A stretch of 64,000 nucleotides of DNA from Alcaligenes faecalis (GTDB lineage Bacteria; Pseudomonadota; Gammaproteobacteria; Burkholderiales; Burkholderiaceae_B). The notes below the pieces were generated by a model, which saw only the letters and a list, made by a program, of their open reading frames with translations, did no database searches and was not told where the DNA came from. The stretch covers positions 3,915,648 to 3,979,647 of the forward strand of contig NZ_CP168006.1 of assembly GCF_041521385.1 (NCBI RefSeq), given 5' to 3'. The translations under genes and the position numbers were made by a program. This document shows positions 34,266 through 42,713 of this stretch, one piece after another. The first letter of the stretch is position 1. Every line of letters begins with the position of its first letter.

Positions 34266-34640
34266 TCAGTTATATCCAGGAGGTTGTGTTTCGACGATGG
34301 CCTTCACACCCATGTAAATGGCCTGGTTCGGGTTCCGGGTACAGTAGTTATGCATCCACTCGGCAATTTGCGCAGGAGTCAGGCGGATCTGGCCATTGTC
34401 TGGTCGATGAAGGTTGGTCGCAGAAATAAAACCTTGGACCCAGGACATATAGGCCAGACTCATTGTGGCAAAAACCTCTCCATCCGAGGGATCCTTCCAC
34501 ATGGAATCGTGCCCTCGCATGTCCAAGGCCTCGACCATGCTGCTGCATTTGTAATGGGCTCCTAAGCCGTGTCCGATTCCCTGTGCATTTGCCGCCGTTA
34601 GGCCAGTTAAAAGATAAACGGTCAATACGGTTTTCTTCAT
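34266..34640 (-). CDS. Small secreted protein, possibly Rap1a/Tai-like
   Basis: A 124-residue protein with a signal peptide ([19 protein letters not shown]). The start at ATG 34640 follows ATGGGAGAAAG; an upstream in-frame ATG lacks a site. The mature part has a Cys early (YKCSS) and one in the C-terminal helix ([13 protein letters not shown]), which could form a disulfide. The layout SYxxGF ... [18 protein letters not shown] resembles small periplasmic immunity proteins of the Rap1a/Tai type and HdeA-like proteins. The similarity is only a pattern, and no effector gene is adjacent, so the function is open. Confidence 0.65.
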   Translation of the reverse strand: MKKTVLTVYLLTGLTAANAQGIGHGLGAHYKCSSMVEALDMRGHDSMWKDPSDGEVFATMSLAYMSWVQGFISATNLHRPDNGQIRLTPAQIAEWMHNYCTRNPNQAIYMGVKAIVETQPPGYN

Positions 34641-34944
34641 TTTGCTTTCTCCCATGCAAAGCAATTTTGTATTGAAATTAAAGTTCTTTGTTTTTATTGT
34701 GTGACCATGCGCGCGTTAACAAGCTGGGTTCAGACGGATCTTGAACTTGGTTTGCATAAGTCTTGTGTACTGTGCATATTGCTATTCAAGCGCACCACAT
34801 TTTCTTTGGGCTAGGAAACGGGTTTGGCTGTGTATGGCGAAATATACCAACGCTATTGGTTCTCGCAACTAGCGTAGTTACTTATAGAATTTGTAGCGGT
34901 TGAGTACGCTGTGTTTGAACTCATGACAAAAGCTGGTTGCAAAC
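34641..34944. other. Intergenic interval upstream of the small secreted protein gene
   Basis: About 300 AT-rich bases between two minus-strand genes. The part nearest 34641 should contain the promoter of the small secreted protein gene. I see no gene, tRNA-like fold or clear operator in it; a terminator follows at its right edge. Confidence 0.4.
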
Positions 34945-34974
34945 AAAAAACCCGTATTACGGGCTTTTTGTTTT
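34945..34974. terminator. Terminator downstream of the ParB-like lipoprotein gene
   Basis: AAAAA-CCCG and CGGG-TTTTT form a short stem with a TATTA loop and one internal mismatch; A-tract and T-tract allow it to act in either direction. It lies 20 bases beyond the stop of the minus-strand gene. Confidence 0.75.
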
Positions 34975-34994
34975 ATCAAGTTCCAAGGGTTCGA

Positions 34995-36305
34995 TTACCA
35001 CCCCCAGCAAGTTCCCGCCGCAGGCTTGCCGCAATTGCGGTAGTTCACCGCAAACCACAGTTTTCCTGCGCCACGCGGACTGCCATCGGATTTAACGTCA
35101 TCGCGTGGCAGTTCTTCCAGAGTGTCGCGTGCTGTTTTAGTGTCGGAGTCACTGGCAGCGTCAGTTTCCAGGACGATACGGCCTAAGGCTGCCGCATCAC
35201 GGTCTTCAAAGACCAGATCCGTGTCTTTTAGAGCCGCCATTTTCAGGGCTGCATCGCGCACGGCAGCGGCGTAGCTGTCATCCGAACCACCAGGCTTCAA
35301 GGCCTTGTTCAACGTGCTGACGGCCAGAATCTGGGCCGGTGTGGCGGGTGGAGCCATCAGGTAGTCGTCCAGTTTGGTCAAGTGGCCCTCTGAAGCTTGG
35401 CGGCGCAGCCAGTCGCCCCATAGAAACTCCGCGTATTCAGGCAGGTTGCCGTTGTTATAGGCAACGTCGCGGGTGAAGTACACCAGGGAGCGATAGCGGT
35501 CTTCCTGCATGCCACCGGCTTCTTTTGCACTGACCAGACCAACACGGGTAGGCAGTTGTTCGACAGTAATAGCTTGGTTGTCACCATCACGCAGCCAGAC
35601 CAGTTTTTCCTTGCTCATGCGCTCCCAGAAGGCAGACGCCTCGCGGATATCGCTGTAGTTGGCGCTGACTTTGACCCAGACGGGCAGTTTGGGGCCGCCG
35701 TCCGGGATCTCGCGCAGGGAGGAAAAGGTGTGGTGGCCATCGGTCAGATAGAGATTGCCGTCCCAGCCTACGACCACGGTTTTCAGGTTTTCTGTTTGCG
35801 AGCCCAACGGGTCTTTGCACAGATACGTGGTGGGCTGGTCCAGGCGGGCAGCTTGAGCTTCGGCGATGGTCAGAAATTTCTGGGCACGCTCGGTACCGCC
35901 CATATCCTCGCAGTAGTCGTCAAACTTCTTGCCGATGGTGCGATTCAGGTAGTCCAGTTGCTGTTTGGGGTCCTTAGCCCAGGTAGGCCGATCCAGATCG
36001 CCTTGCCAGCGACCCAGCTTGTAATAAACCTGATCGTAGCCAATGGCCGCTTGGGTGGGATGCAGTTCTTCGATGCGGACCTTGATGACATCGCCTGCCT
36101 TGCTGTCCAGATAGGCGGTGTTGCGAGGGGGTTCCGGCTCTTCAGTGACGGGCGGCGTCACGACGGGGGCTTCGGGCGAGTGCTTGCCGCCTGTGCTGGA
36201 GCCGCTGTCGCAGGCTGCCAAGGCCAAGGGCAGCAGGGTGATACCCAAGACATGCAAAAGCTGTTGTCGTGCGGGGACAAGAGAGTGCAAAGAAGCGAGG
36301 TTCAT
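34995..36305 (-). CDS. Lipoprotein with a ParB/Srx-like N-terminal domain
   Basis: A 436-residue protein with a lipoprotein signal (LALAACDSG, Cys at residue 32), a short Pro/Glu-rich spacer and a globular domain starting near residue 75. The block VKVRIEELHPTQAAIGYDQV and the later motif LYLTDGHHTFSSL are the hallmarks of the ParBc_2 family (ParB/Srx fold). The DGHH sequence corresponds to the DGHHR-type nucleotide-binding loop of that fold. DNA partitioning ParB proteins are cytosolic, whereas this one is exported and lipid-anchored, so a different role is likely. It is transcribed alone. Function unknown. Confidence 0.8.
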   Translation of the reverse strand: MNLASLHSLVPARQQLLHVLGITLLPLALAACDSGSSTGGKHSPEAPVVTPPVTEEPEPPRNTAYLDSKAGDVIKVRIEELHPTQAAIGYDQVYYKLGRWQGDLDRPTWAKDPKQQLDYLNRTIGKKFDDYCEDMGGTERAQKFLTIAEAQAARLDQPTTYLCKDPLGSQTENLKTVVVGWDGNLYLTDGHHTFSSLREIPDGGPKLPVWVKVSANYSDIREASAFWERMSKEKLVWLRDGDNQAITVEQLPTRVGLVSAKEAGGMQEDRYRSLVYFTRDVAYNNGNLPEYAEFLWGDWLRRQASEGHLTKLDDYLMAPPATPAQILAVSTLNKALKPGGSDDSYAAAVRDAALKMAALKDTDLVFEDRDAAALGRIVLETDAASDSDTKTARDTLEELPRDDVKSDGSPRGAGKLWFAVNYRNCGKPAAGTCWGW

Positions 36306-36546
36306 GGTCCGTTGGGGATTGTGTTGGAAGATCCTAGATCATGAGGGATGGGTGTTGCCGGAACATTGCATTCAGAAACATTCATCGCTTGTGCCGGATA
36401 GCTGCCTGCTTGTCACGGCCGGGGCGAAATTGTGACCAGTTCGCTTAGTTCCCTCTCAGGCGGACTGCATCCCGTAAACTGTCCGCGCTTGAATTAAATT
36501 GATAAATCACTTCCAGACTGTGGGAGCTGATTTTAAAAGGTCATTA

Positions 36547-36831
36547 ATGTCGCTCTACAAAAAAGCCTGGCTGTTTACCCTGTTCAATATCTTGCTCCTG
36601 GTCGCCTTGTATGTTGGGCTGCCGGTGTTCGACCGTGTGTTGGGGACATTGGGGTTTTGGGTGTTTGGCTTTTACATTCTGGGTCAGGGCCTGGTAGCCA
36701 TGACGGTTTTTACTTGCCCGACCTGTGGCTTGTCGCCGTTCATGGGTAGCCAGAGCCTGTTCACCAGCTATTCGCCGTTTCCGCGCAAGAAGTGTGGTCA
36801 GTGTGGGCATGACCACACTCAGACTGAGTAG
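36547..36831 (+). CDS. Small membrane protein with C-terminal zinc ribbon
   Basis: A 94-residue protein with two hydrophobic helices (about residues 7-27 and 35-55) and a C-terminal cytosolic CPTCG...CGQCG pair, spaced about 28 residues, as in zinc ribbons. Histidines follow (CGHDHTQ). The start at 36547 has a partial ribosome site (AAAAGGTC); an upstream in-frame start at 36499 has none. No family recognised. It has no evident operon partner. Confidence 0.7.
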   Translation: MSLYKKAWLFTLFNILLLVALYVGLPVFDRVLGTLGFWVFGFYILGQGLVAMTVFTCPTCGLSPFMGSQSLFTSYSPFPRKKCGQCGHDHTQTE

Positions 36832-36909
36832 GGCAAGCTGCAATCCGGCGGTCCGGCGCGGTGATCGCTTGTTGACTCAGTCATTGCGCAGCGGGTTTTC
36901 CTTCCGGGA

Positions 36910-37386
36910 TTAGTCCGGGTGATGGTTGTGATCCACCACCATATTGTCTCCAAAGGTGGAGAATTTGGCGGTGACCTCGGCAGGCAGTTTGGCTTCAGCC
37001 TCGCTGGTGTTTTTGACCAGGCGTTCTGCCGCTTCAGTGCTCATGCCGGCCATGGTCAGGGTCTCGACGTCGTTCAAGCCATCGCCGCCGCACATATGAA
37101 CATTCCATTCTCCATGACGACTCTTTAAGAGCGCACGGCCACCACGCGTCAGTTGTGTCCAGCCGGCCAGGGCGTAATCACCTTCGATCACGATAGGCTC
37201 CACCACGAGAGGCGCCTCGGGGCTGTCCCAAATTGCCTTCATGGCGTGAGAGATGCGATCAGCCTCTGAAGGTGCCGCGCGAGCCACGCCGGTGATCATG
37301 GCGAGCAAGATGAGCAAAGCTACAGCGAGGAAAAGACCATGGCGTGCCACCTTGAAGGTCTGGTGATGTTGTGAAGTTGTTTTCAT
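36910..37386 (-). CDS. Copper uptake system-associated protein
   Basis: A 158-residue exported protein. After a signal or anchor helix (LFLAVALLILLAMITGVARA) the mature part contains MKAIWDSPEAPLVVEPIVIE, GDYALAGWTQLTRGGRALLK and WNVHMCGGDGLND, which I recognise as the family annotated as copper uptake system-associated. The C-terminus is His-rich (VVDHNHHPD), fitting metal binding. It is the third gene of the DUF2946 / TonB-receptor operon, the position of bp2921 in Bordetella pertussis. AGGAG precedes the start. A short open frame (37403-37522) ends 16 bases upstream. Confidence 0.85.
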   Translation of the reverse strand: MKTTSQHHQTFKVARHGLFLAVALLILLAMITGVARAAPSEADRISHAMKAIWDSPEAPLVVEPIVIEGDYALAGWTQLTRGGRALLKSRHGEWNVHMCGGDGLNDVETLTMAGMSTEAAERLVKNTSEAEAKLPAEVTAKFSTFGDNMVVDHNHHPD

Positions 37387-37402
37387 GAAAACTCCTGGTT
37401 TC

Positions 37403-37522
37403 TCAAGCTAATAAAGGACAGGGTGGGGCTTTCGCCCCGAGCAGAGTGCTCATATGACTGCTTGGTAGCCTGGGGGCCGTGATCCGACATGCAAGGATCA
37501 ACAGCTGTGATGTGACGTGCAT
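37403..37522 (-). CDS. Possible 39-residue leader peptide between the TonB receptor and the copper-associated gene
   Basis: ATG at 37522 is preceded by AAGGGG at a seven-base spacing, a strong site. The product is MHVTSQLLILACRITAPRLP followed by SSHMSTLLGAKAPPCPLLA. The KAPP motif stands five residues from the end, close to where RAPP stands in the DUF2946 protein at the head of the operon. The codons for GAKAP form a GGGGC-GAAA-GCCCC hairpin (37425-37438). The stop is 16 bases before the next start. It could be a regulatory leader ORF, or the KAPP could be an accident of the hairpin sequence. Confidence 0.4.
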   Translation of the reverse strand: MHVTSQLLILACRITAPRLPSSHMSTLLGAKAPPCPLLA

Positions 37523-37557
37523 GGCAAACCCCTTGAAAAGATGCAACAAAAACGGGA

Positions 37558-39705
37558 TCAATACTGGATCTGCACACCGGCAAAGACCGATCGCCCTGTA
37601 CCTGGCTCGAACAAGGGTGAGGAGGCGGTGGCGTAGTCCGTAATGCTGGCACTGGCGATGTATCGACGATCCGTCAGGTTGCGGCCGTCTATATAGAAGG
37701 AGTAGGGGCCGCGCTCCCAGCCAGCTCGCAAGCCCAGCAGGGCATAGGAACTGGTTTTGGTGGTGTTGGCGTTGTCTACGTAATAGGCTTGGGGCACCCA
37801 TTCCAGATTGGGGCCAATGTGAAAGCCTGAAGGGTGTTTGTAGATAATCTCTGCGCGCAGATAGTGCTTGGGCACTCCGGGCATTTGATTGTTGTGCCAG
37901 TCCTGATCGTTGTCGAACTTGAAGTTGCTGTAGCTGTAGGCGCCTTTGATGTCCAGGCTGTCACTTTGCAGACCTTGCACTAACAAACCACGTGCGGCGG
38001 TCCATTGCACACCCAGCTCTATGCCCTGGTGAGTGGTGCGATCTGCGTTGACGGTCTTGTCGCAGATGTTCCAGGGCGCGCTGATGCATTGCAGCTCATT
38101 TTTGACGCGCGCATGGTACAGCGAGACATCCCAGGCCATGTCTCCGCTTTCTCCTCGGGTGCCAATTTCAAAGGTGGTGGCGCGTTGAGCTTGCAGGCGA
38201 TCCAGATCATTGCTGGTCGAGAACGTCATGTCGTCAAACGTAGGCGGCTCGGCGCTGCGGGAAATATTGCCGTAGATTTGCCACTGCGAACCCGCATCCC
38301 ACAACAGCCCTAGTTTGGGATTGAAGAAGTGGTAGCTCTTGTCCCCGGAGCGGGTGGTGGGCAGGCCGCCGTTGTACAGATCCTGGCGTTTGCGTTGAGC
38401 ATGCAAGTATTGCAGGCCGGTGATCAGGGACAAGTCCGAGCCTAGACTCCAGGCGTTTTCGGCATAGGCGCTCAGGTTGTTGGACCTGTCTTTGCTGGCA
38501 GATAGTTTTTCCAGTCGGTTACCTCCCACGTTTACCGAGTTTTTGGCATCAATCTTGCCGGCCGACCAGGTCAGGCCCAGCGTGAGGCGATTGTCTCTAC
38601 CCACAAGCGGGCTGGTGTTGACCAACCTGCCGTAGGCGCCGTAGCTGCTCGTGTCCCTATCAACAAATTGATAAATAGGGTGTCGCAACGAACTTTGTTC
38701 AAACCAGCCACCCAGCTCGTACTGCGTCTCTCCCATGATCAGCACTGTGCGGTTGGCAATGCGGCCGCCGTCCAGGTTGAGCTGCCAGTCGTGCTCCTTG
38801 TTTTCCTTGGCGGCTTGCCGTGGATTGTTCAGAGCCTGATCGCGGCTGACCGAGCCGGGAATATCCTGGTGAATCTGATAGCCGCTCAGGTAAAAACGGG
38901 TTTCTGCCCGGTCTGACAAACGCCAGCCCAGGTTTGCATTTGCACGCAGGGAGTGCCCCGCACTTTGTTCTCTATAACCATCTTGAGTTTGCCAGGAGCC
39001 GGAAACTACACCATCTAGTTTTTCGCCCGCAAAGCCGCTGCTCAGTTGCACGCGTCGCCAGCCAAAACTACCGGCATCCAGACGTCCTTGAAAGGCGTCG
39101 GCATCATGGCCGGTAGGGGTGACGAAGTTGATGGCTCCGCCCAAGGTGGCGGCTCCGTATTGCAAGGCATTGGCACCTTTATAGACCTCGGTATAGCGGT
39201 AGGCCGTAGGGTCGATACGATGAAAATTGCTGCTGCCGTCCGGGTCGTTCAGTGGAATGCCATCCTGGTACAGGCTGATGCCGCGCAGATGGTAATAACG
39301 TGACAGGCCGGAACCACGGATGGACAGGCGCGCATCATCCCCCCATTTTGGCTGTGCAAACACCCCCGGTGTGTAGTCCAGCATGTCTTTGACGGTGGCG
39401 GCTTTGGTATCACGCCAGGCGCTCTCGGGCACCAGAGCGACGCCGCCCGCGGTGTGTTCAATATTTTTTTGAGCAGTTTGCAGGTTCGGGACAGTCAAAC
39501 TTTTGCCACGTTCTGGAGTGATGACGACGGGGGCCAGCGTTGGCGTCTGTGCATGAGCAAGGCTGGCCCAGGCGCTGGAGAACAGCAAGGCCAGAGTCAG
39601 GACGCTAAGTCGTGTACGTAATGATCCTTGGGCCAATGGGGCAGAGGACAGAAAGGGGGCGGCCTGCACGGCGCATGCCTGTGCAGAAACAGAAAAGATG
39701 GACAT
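37558..39705 (-). CDS. TonB-dependent outer-membrane receptor, copper-operon type (BfrG-like)
   Basis: A 715-residue TonB-dependent transporter. Signal region, then a TonB-box-like segment (VVITPERG), the plug domain (VKDMLDYTPGVFAQPKWGDD, RLSIRGSGLSRYYHLRGISLYQDGIPLND, GANALQYGAATLGGAINFVTP) and a 22-strand barrel ending in VFAGVQIQY. The start is ATG 39705, with AAGG upstream; an in-frame TTG region before it is noncoding. It sits between the DUF2946 protein and the copper-associated protein, the order of bp2923-bfrG-bp2921, which is repressed by copper in Bordetella. Iron-siderophore transport remains possible by sequence, but context favours copper. Confidence 0.9.
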   Translation of the reverse strand: MSIFSVSAQACAVQAAPFLSSAPLAQGSLRTRLSVLTLALLFSSAWASLAHAQTPTLAPVVITPERGKSLTVPNLQTAQKNIEHTAGGVALVPESAWRDTKAATVKDMLDYTPGVFAQPKWGDDARLSIRGSGLSRYYHLRGISLYQDGIPLNDPDGSSNFHRIDPTAYRYTEVYKGANALQYGAATLGGAINFVTPTGHDADAFQGRLDAGSFGWRRVQLSSGFAGEKLDGVVSGSWQTQDGYREQSAGHSLRANANLGWRLSDRAETRFYLSGYQIHQDIPGSVSRDQALNNPRQAAKENKEHDWQLNLDGGRIANRTVLIMGETQYELGGWFEQSSLRHPIYQFVDRDTSSYGAYGRLVNTSPLVGRDNRLTLGLTWSAGKIDAKNSVNVGGNRLEKLSASKDRSNNLSAYAENAWSLGSDLSLITGLQYLHAQRKRQDLYNGGLPTTRSGDKSYHFFNPKLGLLWDAGSQWQIYGNISRSAEPPTFDDMTFSTSNDLDRLQAQRATTFEIGTRGESGDMAWDVSLYHARVKNELQCISAPWNICDKTVNADRTTHQGIELGVQWTAARGLLVQGLQSDSLDIKGAYSYSNFKFDNDQDWHNNQMPGVPKHYLRAEIIYKHPSGFHIGPNLEWVPQAYYVDNANTTKTSSYALLGLRAGWERGPYSFYIDGRNLTDRRYIASASITDYATASSPLFEPGTGRSVFAGVQIQY

Positions 39706-39767
39706 AAAAAAACCTTGAATGACTTCGCTGAAAAGCGACTGCACAGACGACAGTCGACGACGAGAGA

Positions 39768-40196
39768 TCAAACAAGGTGGGCAGGGGGAGCGCGTGACCC
39801 TAGCGGTGGCCCCAAGGCGGGCAGGGGCGGCAAGCTTTGATTACGGTGTACCAAGAGCAAAGGCTGGTGAACCGCCGGAGCATCCAGGCTTGCCATATCG
39901 GCGCTGGGTAAGGCCACCTGGGACAGAACCAGTGCGTAAGGGCACTTCTGTATATCCGCATGCTCATTGGATTGCGGCGGGTCGGCCTGTCCTGTCAGGC
40001 TCATCCAGATCGTGCTGGGCGTTCCACCGGGGGCACACAGCGTGACGGAAAAGAAGCCGTCCTGCTCGCCCGAGCTATCCGGCATGTATCCCGCCGGGAC
40101 CAGCGAACGGCACAGAAATGACAGGATCGCCAGGCAAAAAAGAAATTGCCAGGCTACGCCATTCTTTGCGAGAGAGCAGTGCCGTTGGATAGACAT
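39768..40196 (-). CDS. cruR: DUF2946 protein, CruR-type copper-responsive upstream regulator
   Basis: A 142-residue protein of the DUF2946 family: one hydrophobic segment (VAWQFLFCLAILSFLC), then RSLVPAGYMPD and VTLCAPGG, the family signature. In Bordetella pertussis the first gene of the matching operon encodes CruR, a nascent-chain copper sensor: copper binding by a CXXC motif relieves arrest at a C-terminal RAPP motif and causes Rho-dependent termination before bfrG. Here RAPP is present (residues 135-138, followed by AHLV and stop), but the expected CXXC reads CPYA (residues 85-88). The 62-base interval to the receptor gene contains two overlapping small hairpins. Start chosen at ATG rather than a TTG at 40214. 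Confidence 0.85.
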   Translation of the reverse strand: MSIQRHCSLAKNGVAWQFLFCLAILSFLCRSLVPAGYMPDSSGEQDGFFSVTLCAPGGTPSTIWMSLTGQADPPQSNEHADIQKCPYALVLSQVALPSADMASLDAPAVHQPLLLVHRNQSLPPLPALGPPLGSRAPPAHLV

Positions 40197-40473
40197 GGCG
40201 AAATTGTATTCCAACTGCTTCTCATTTGGATTTGATTTACCTGATGCCCAGAATCCGTCATTCGTGATGGGTCACGATTTTGCCAAAACGATTGTGCTGC
40301 TACCGTGATAAACAAGGTGGCCAATCGTTTGTTTTGAAAGCGAAATAATCCGCAAGAGAGTCTCAAGCAGAGTGAATGAGACAGCCCAGCGTGTCCGCCT
40401 AGTAAAAACCCGCTTGGATGTTTTTCCGGGAAAGGCCTACTATTAGCCTTCAATTATCGGATATGAGAATTTT

Positions 40474-41604
40474 ATGGTGTATGACTACCTCATTGTGGGT
40501 GCCGGGATGGCCGGCGTGTCCTTGGCCTACCGTTTACCGGAAAGCGCCCATGTGCTGGTGCTGGAAAGAGAGTCCCATGCTGCCTATCACTCCACGGGGC
40601 GTTCGGCCGCCATGTTTGTGGAAACCTATGGGACGGCGACGATTCGCGCGCTGACCGTAGCCAGTAATGAGTTTTTCAGCCACCCGCCAGAAGGGTTCAC
40701 CGATCAGCCCATTTTGCTGCCTCGCGGCGTGCTGTATATCGGCACTGGCGAGCAACGGGATTTGCTGGACAGCCAGTATCAGGATTGGCACGAGCAGGGT
40801 CTGGATGTCAGCCGTCTGAATGCAGAGCAGGCATTGGAAATGGTGCCAAGCTTAGCGCCAGAACAACTGGCCGGTGCCTTGTATGACGGCCAGGGGCAGG
40901 ACATGGATGTCCATGCCTTGCATCAGGGGTTCTTGAAAGGGGCGCAAGCAAAAGGCGTGAAGCTGCGTCTGGATACAGAGGTCCTGTCGGCGCAATGGGA
41001 TGGCGAGTGCTGGGACGTTCAGCTCAGCTCTGAGCCCGGTACTGTGCGCACGCGTGTTCTGGTCAATGCCGCTGGCGCCTGGGCCGATACCTTGGCCAAG
41101 CGTTGTGGCCTTAACGCGTTGGGGATTCAACCCAAGCGCCGTTCAGCGTTTCTGTTCTCGCCACCCGAAGGGGTGGATCACCGTGATTGGCCGGCTGTGA
41201 TCGATATTGGCGAAGAGTTTTACTTCAAGCCCGATGCAGGCATGTTGCTGGGTTCACCGGCCAATGCTGACGATGTGGATGCGCATGATGTCGTTGCCGA
41301 GGAGCTGGATGTGGCAACGGGTATTTACCGCATTGAAGAGCGCACTCAGCTTCGTATCCGTCGCCCTAGCCACACGTGGGCGGGGTTGCGCAGCTTTGCC
41401 CCGGATGGGGAGTTGGTCATTGGTCATGATGCACAATGCCCCGGCTTTTTCTGGCTGGCTGGTCAAGGCGGTTATGGGATTCAAACTGCGGCCGGTGCTT
41501 CCTTGCTGGCGGCCAGTTTGTTGCAACAGCAGGACTTGCCCGAGCCCTTGAAGGCTTTGGGGATTAATCCGGCGGTGGTGTCACCGGCTCGTTTTAGAAC
41601 ATAA
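40474..41604 (+). CDS. dauA: FAD-dependent D-amino acid dehydrogenase, DauA-like
   Basis: A 376-residue flavoenzyme. The N-terminal GAGMAGVSLAYRL is the FAD-binding GxGxxG loop; LERESHAAYHSTGRSAAMF follows. Blocks shared with D-arginine dehydrogenase of Pseudomonas aeruginosa include ALHQGFLKG, VNAAGAWADTLA, IQPKRRSAFLFSPP, FYFKPDAGMLLGSPANADD, RIRRPSHTWAGLRSF and FFWLAGQGGYGIQTA. That enzyme oxidises D-Arg, D-Lys and other D-amino acids to keto acids and ammonia with a respiratory acceptor. It lies upstream of a carrier and an XRE-cupin regulator on the same strand, suggesting a D-amino acid use operon. Confidence 0.85.
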   Translation: MVYDYLIVGAGMAGVSLAYRLPESAHVLVLERESHAAYHSTGRSAAMFVETYGTATIRALTVASNEFFSHPPEGFTDQPILLPRGVLYIGTGEQRDLLDSQYQDWHEQGLDVSRLNAEQALEMVPSLAPEQLAGALYDGQGQDMDVHALHQGFLKGAQAKGVKLRLDTEVLSAQWDGECWDVQLSSEPGTVRTRVLVNAAGAWADTLAKRCGLNALGIQPKRRSAFLFSPPEGVDHRDWPAVIDIGEEFYFKPDAGMLLGSPANADDVDAHDVVAEELDVATGIYRIEERTQLRIRRPSHTWAGLRSFAPDGELVIGHDAQCPGFFWLAGQGGYGIQTAAGASLLAASLLQQQDLPEPLKALGINPAVVSPARFRT

Positions 41605-41639
41605 CAACAGCAGCACTTTGATCTCCCGGAGGAGAAAGC

Positions 41640-42713
41640 ATGTCGAATATAAGAAATATCCTGGGTATTGCGATGGCCTTTGTCGGTGTGGTGGTGGGGG
41701 CTGGCTTTGCATCAGGACAGGAGGTGTTGCAGTTTTTCAGCAGCTTCGGGTATTGGGGACTGCTCGGCGGGGTGGTCAGTGGTCTGTGCTTCACGATACT
41801 GGGTATGGCGGTGGGGGAGCTTAGCCAGGTTTCGGTATCGCATTCATTTAAAGAAGGTTTGTACCTGATTTGTGGGCCACGCCTGGGTGTGGTGGTCGAC
41901 ATCATGATTACCTTCTTCATGTATGCCATCGCGGTCGTGATGTTTGCTGGCGGCGGCTCGCTGATGGAGCAACAGTGGGGCGTACCGGCGCAATACGGCA
42001 GTATCGCTGTCATGCTGATTACGGTGCTGATTGTGTTCTTGCGCGTGGACAGGGTGATGGCCTTTATTGGCAGCGTCACCCCCTTCCTGGTGCTGATGAT
42101 GATTTTCCTGTGTGTCTATAGCTGGAATACCCGGGATTTACCATTGGAGGAACTGAATGTCATCGCGCATACCAAGCCCCAGGGGGCAGGGCATTGGCTG
42201 GTCGGTGCGTTGCTGTATGTGTCCTACAACATGGTGGTGGGGGCTCCATTCCTGATGATCGCCGGGGCGCAAGCCACATCGCGTCGCAATGCGCTGTTGG
42301 GCGGGTTGGTCGGTGGTTTGCTGCTGGGTTTTCTGATTGTGCTGATCAGTTCCGGTGTGTTTGGCCGTATTGATACCATTGGCTCGGCGGCCTTGCCCAT
42401 GCTGATGCTGGCGACCGAACAATCCAAGCTGCTGGGTACCGTTATGTCCGTGGTGGTTTTCGCCATGATTCTGACGACCTCGGTGGGGGTTCTTTACTCT
42501 TTCTCGGCCCGAATTTTCACGCCCAATACCCGTAAATTCAATATCGGTACGGCGGTTGCCGGGGTGCTGGGACTGGTGGGTGCCAAGATCGGCTTCATTA
42601 ATTTGGTGGGGACGGTGTATCCGTTTTTTGGTTACCTGGGCTTTGTCTTGATGGCCTGGATTCTGATTGCCTGGTTCCGTTTGCGCCGCTTACAATCCAA
42701 AAATGCGACGTAA
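41640..42713 (+). CDS. YkvI-like integral membrane transporter
   Basis: A 357-residue membrane protein with about ten predicted helices. The N-terminal helix GIAMAFVGVVVGAGFASGQE carries the GxGF/ASGQE pattern of the YkvI group, related to the APC amino acid transporter superfamily. GFASGQE at the helix break would face the substrate. It starts 35 bases after the DauA-like gene behind GGAGGAG, and overlaps the regulator that follows by 11 bases, so it probably carries the amino acid oxidised by the first enzyme. Substrate not known. Confidence 0.8.
   Translation: MSNIRNILGIAMAFVGVVVGAGFASGQEVLQFFSSFGYWGLLGGVVSGLCFTILGMAVGELSQVSVSHSFKEGLYLICGPRLGVVVDIMITFFMYAIAVVMFAGGGSLMEQQWGVPAQYGSIAVMLITVLIVFLRVDRVMAFIGSVTPFLVLMMIFLCVYSWNTRDLPLEELNVIAHTKPQGAGHWLVGALLYVSYNMVVGAPFLMIAGAQATSRRNALLGGLVGGLLLGFLIVLISSGVFGRIDTIGSAALPMLMLATEQSKLLGTVMSVVVFAMILTTSVGVLYSFSARIFTPNTRKFNIGTAVAGVLGLVGAKIGFINLVGTVYPFFGYLGFVLMAWILIAWFRLRRLQSKNAT

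Noticed and set aside
34911..35186. Plus-strand frame with tRNA-like and Pro-rich text
   Set aside because: It is the complement of the end of the ParB-like lipoprotein gene and a terminator; no second tRNA can be folded there.
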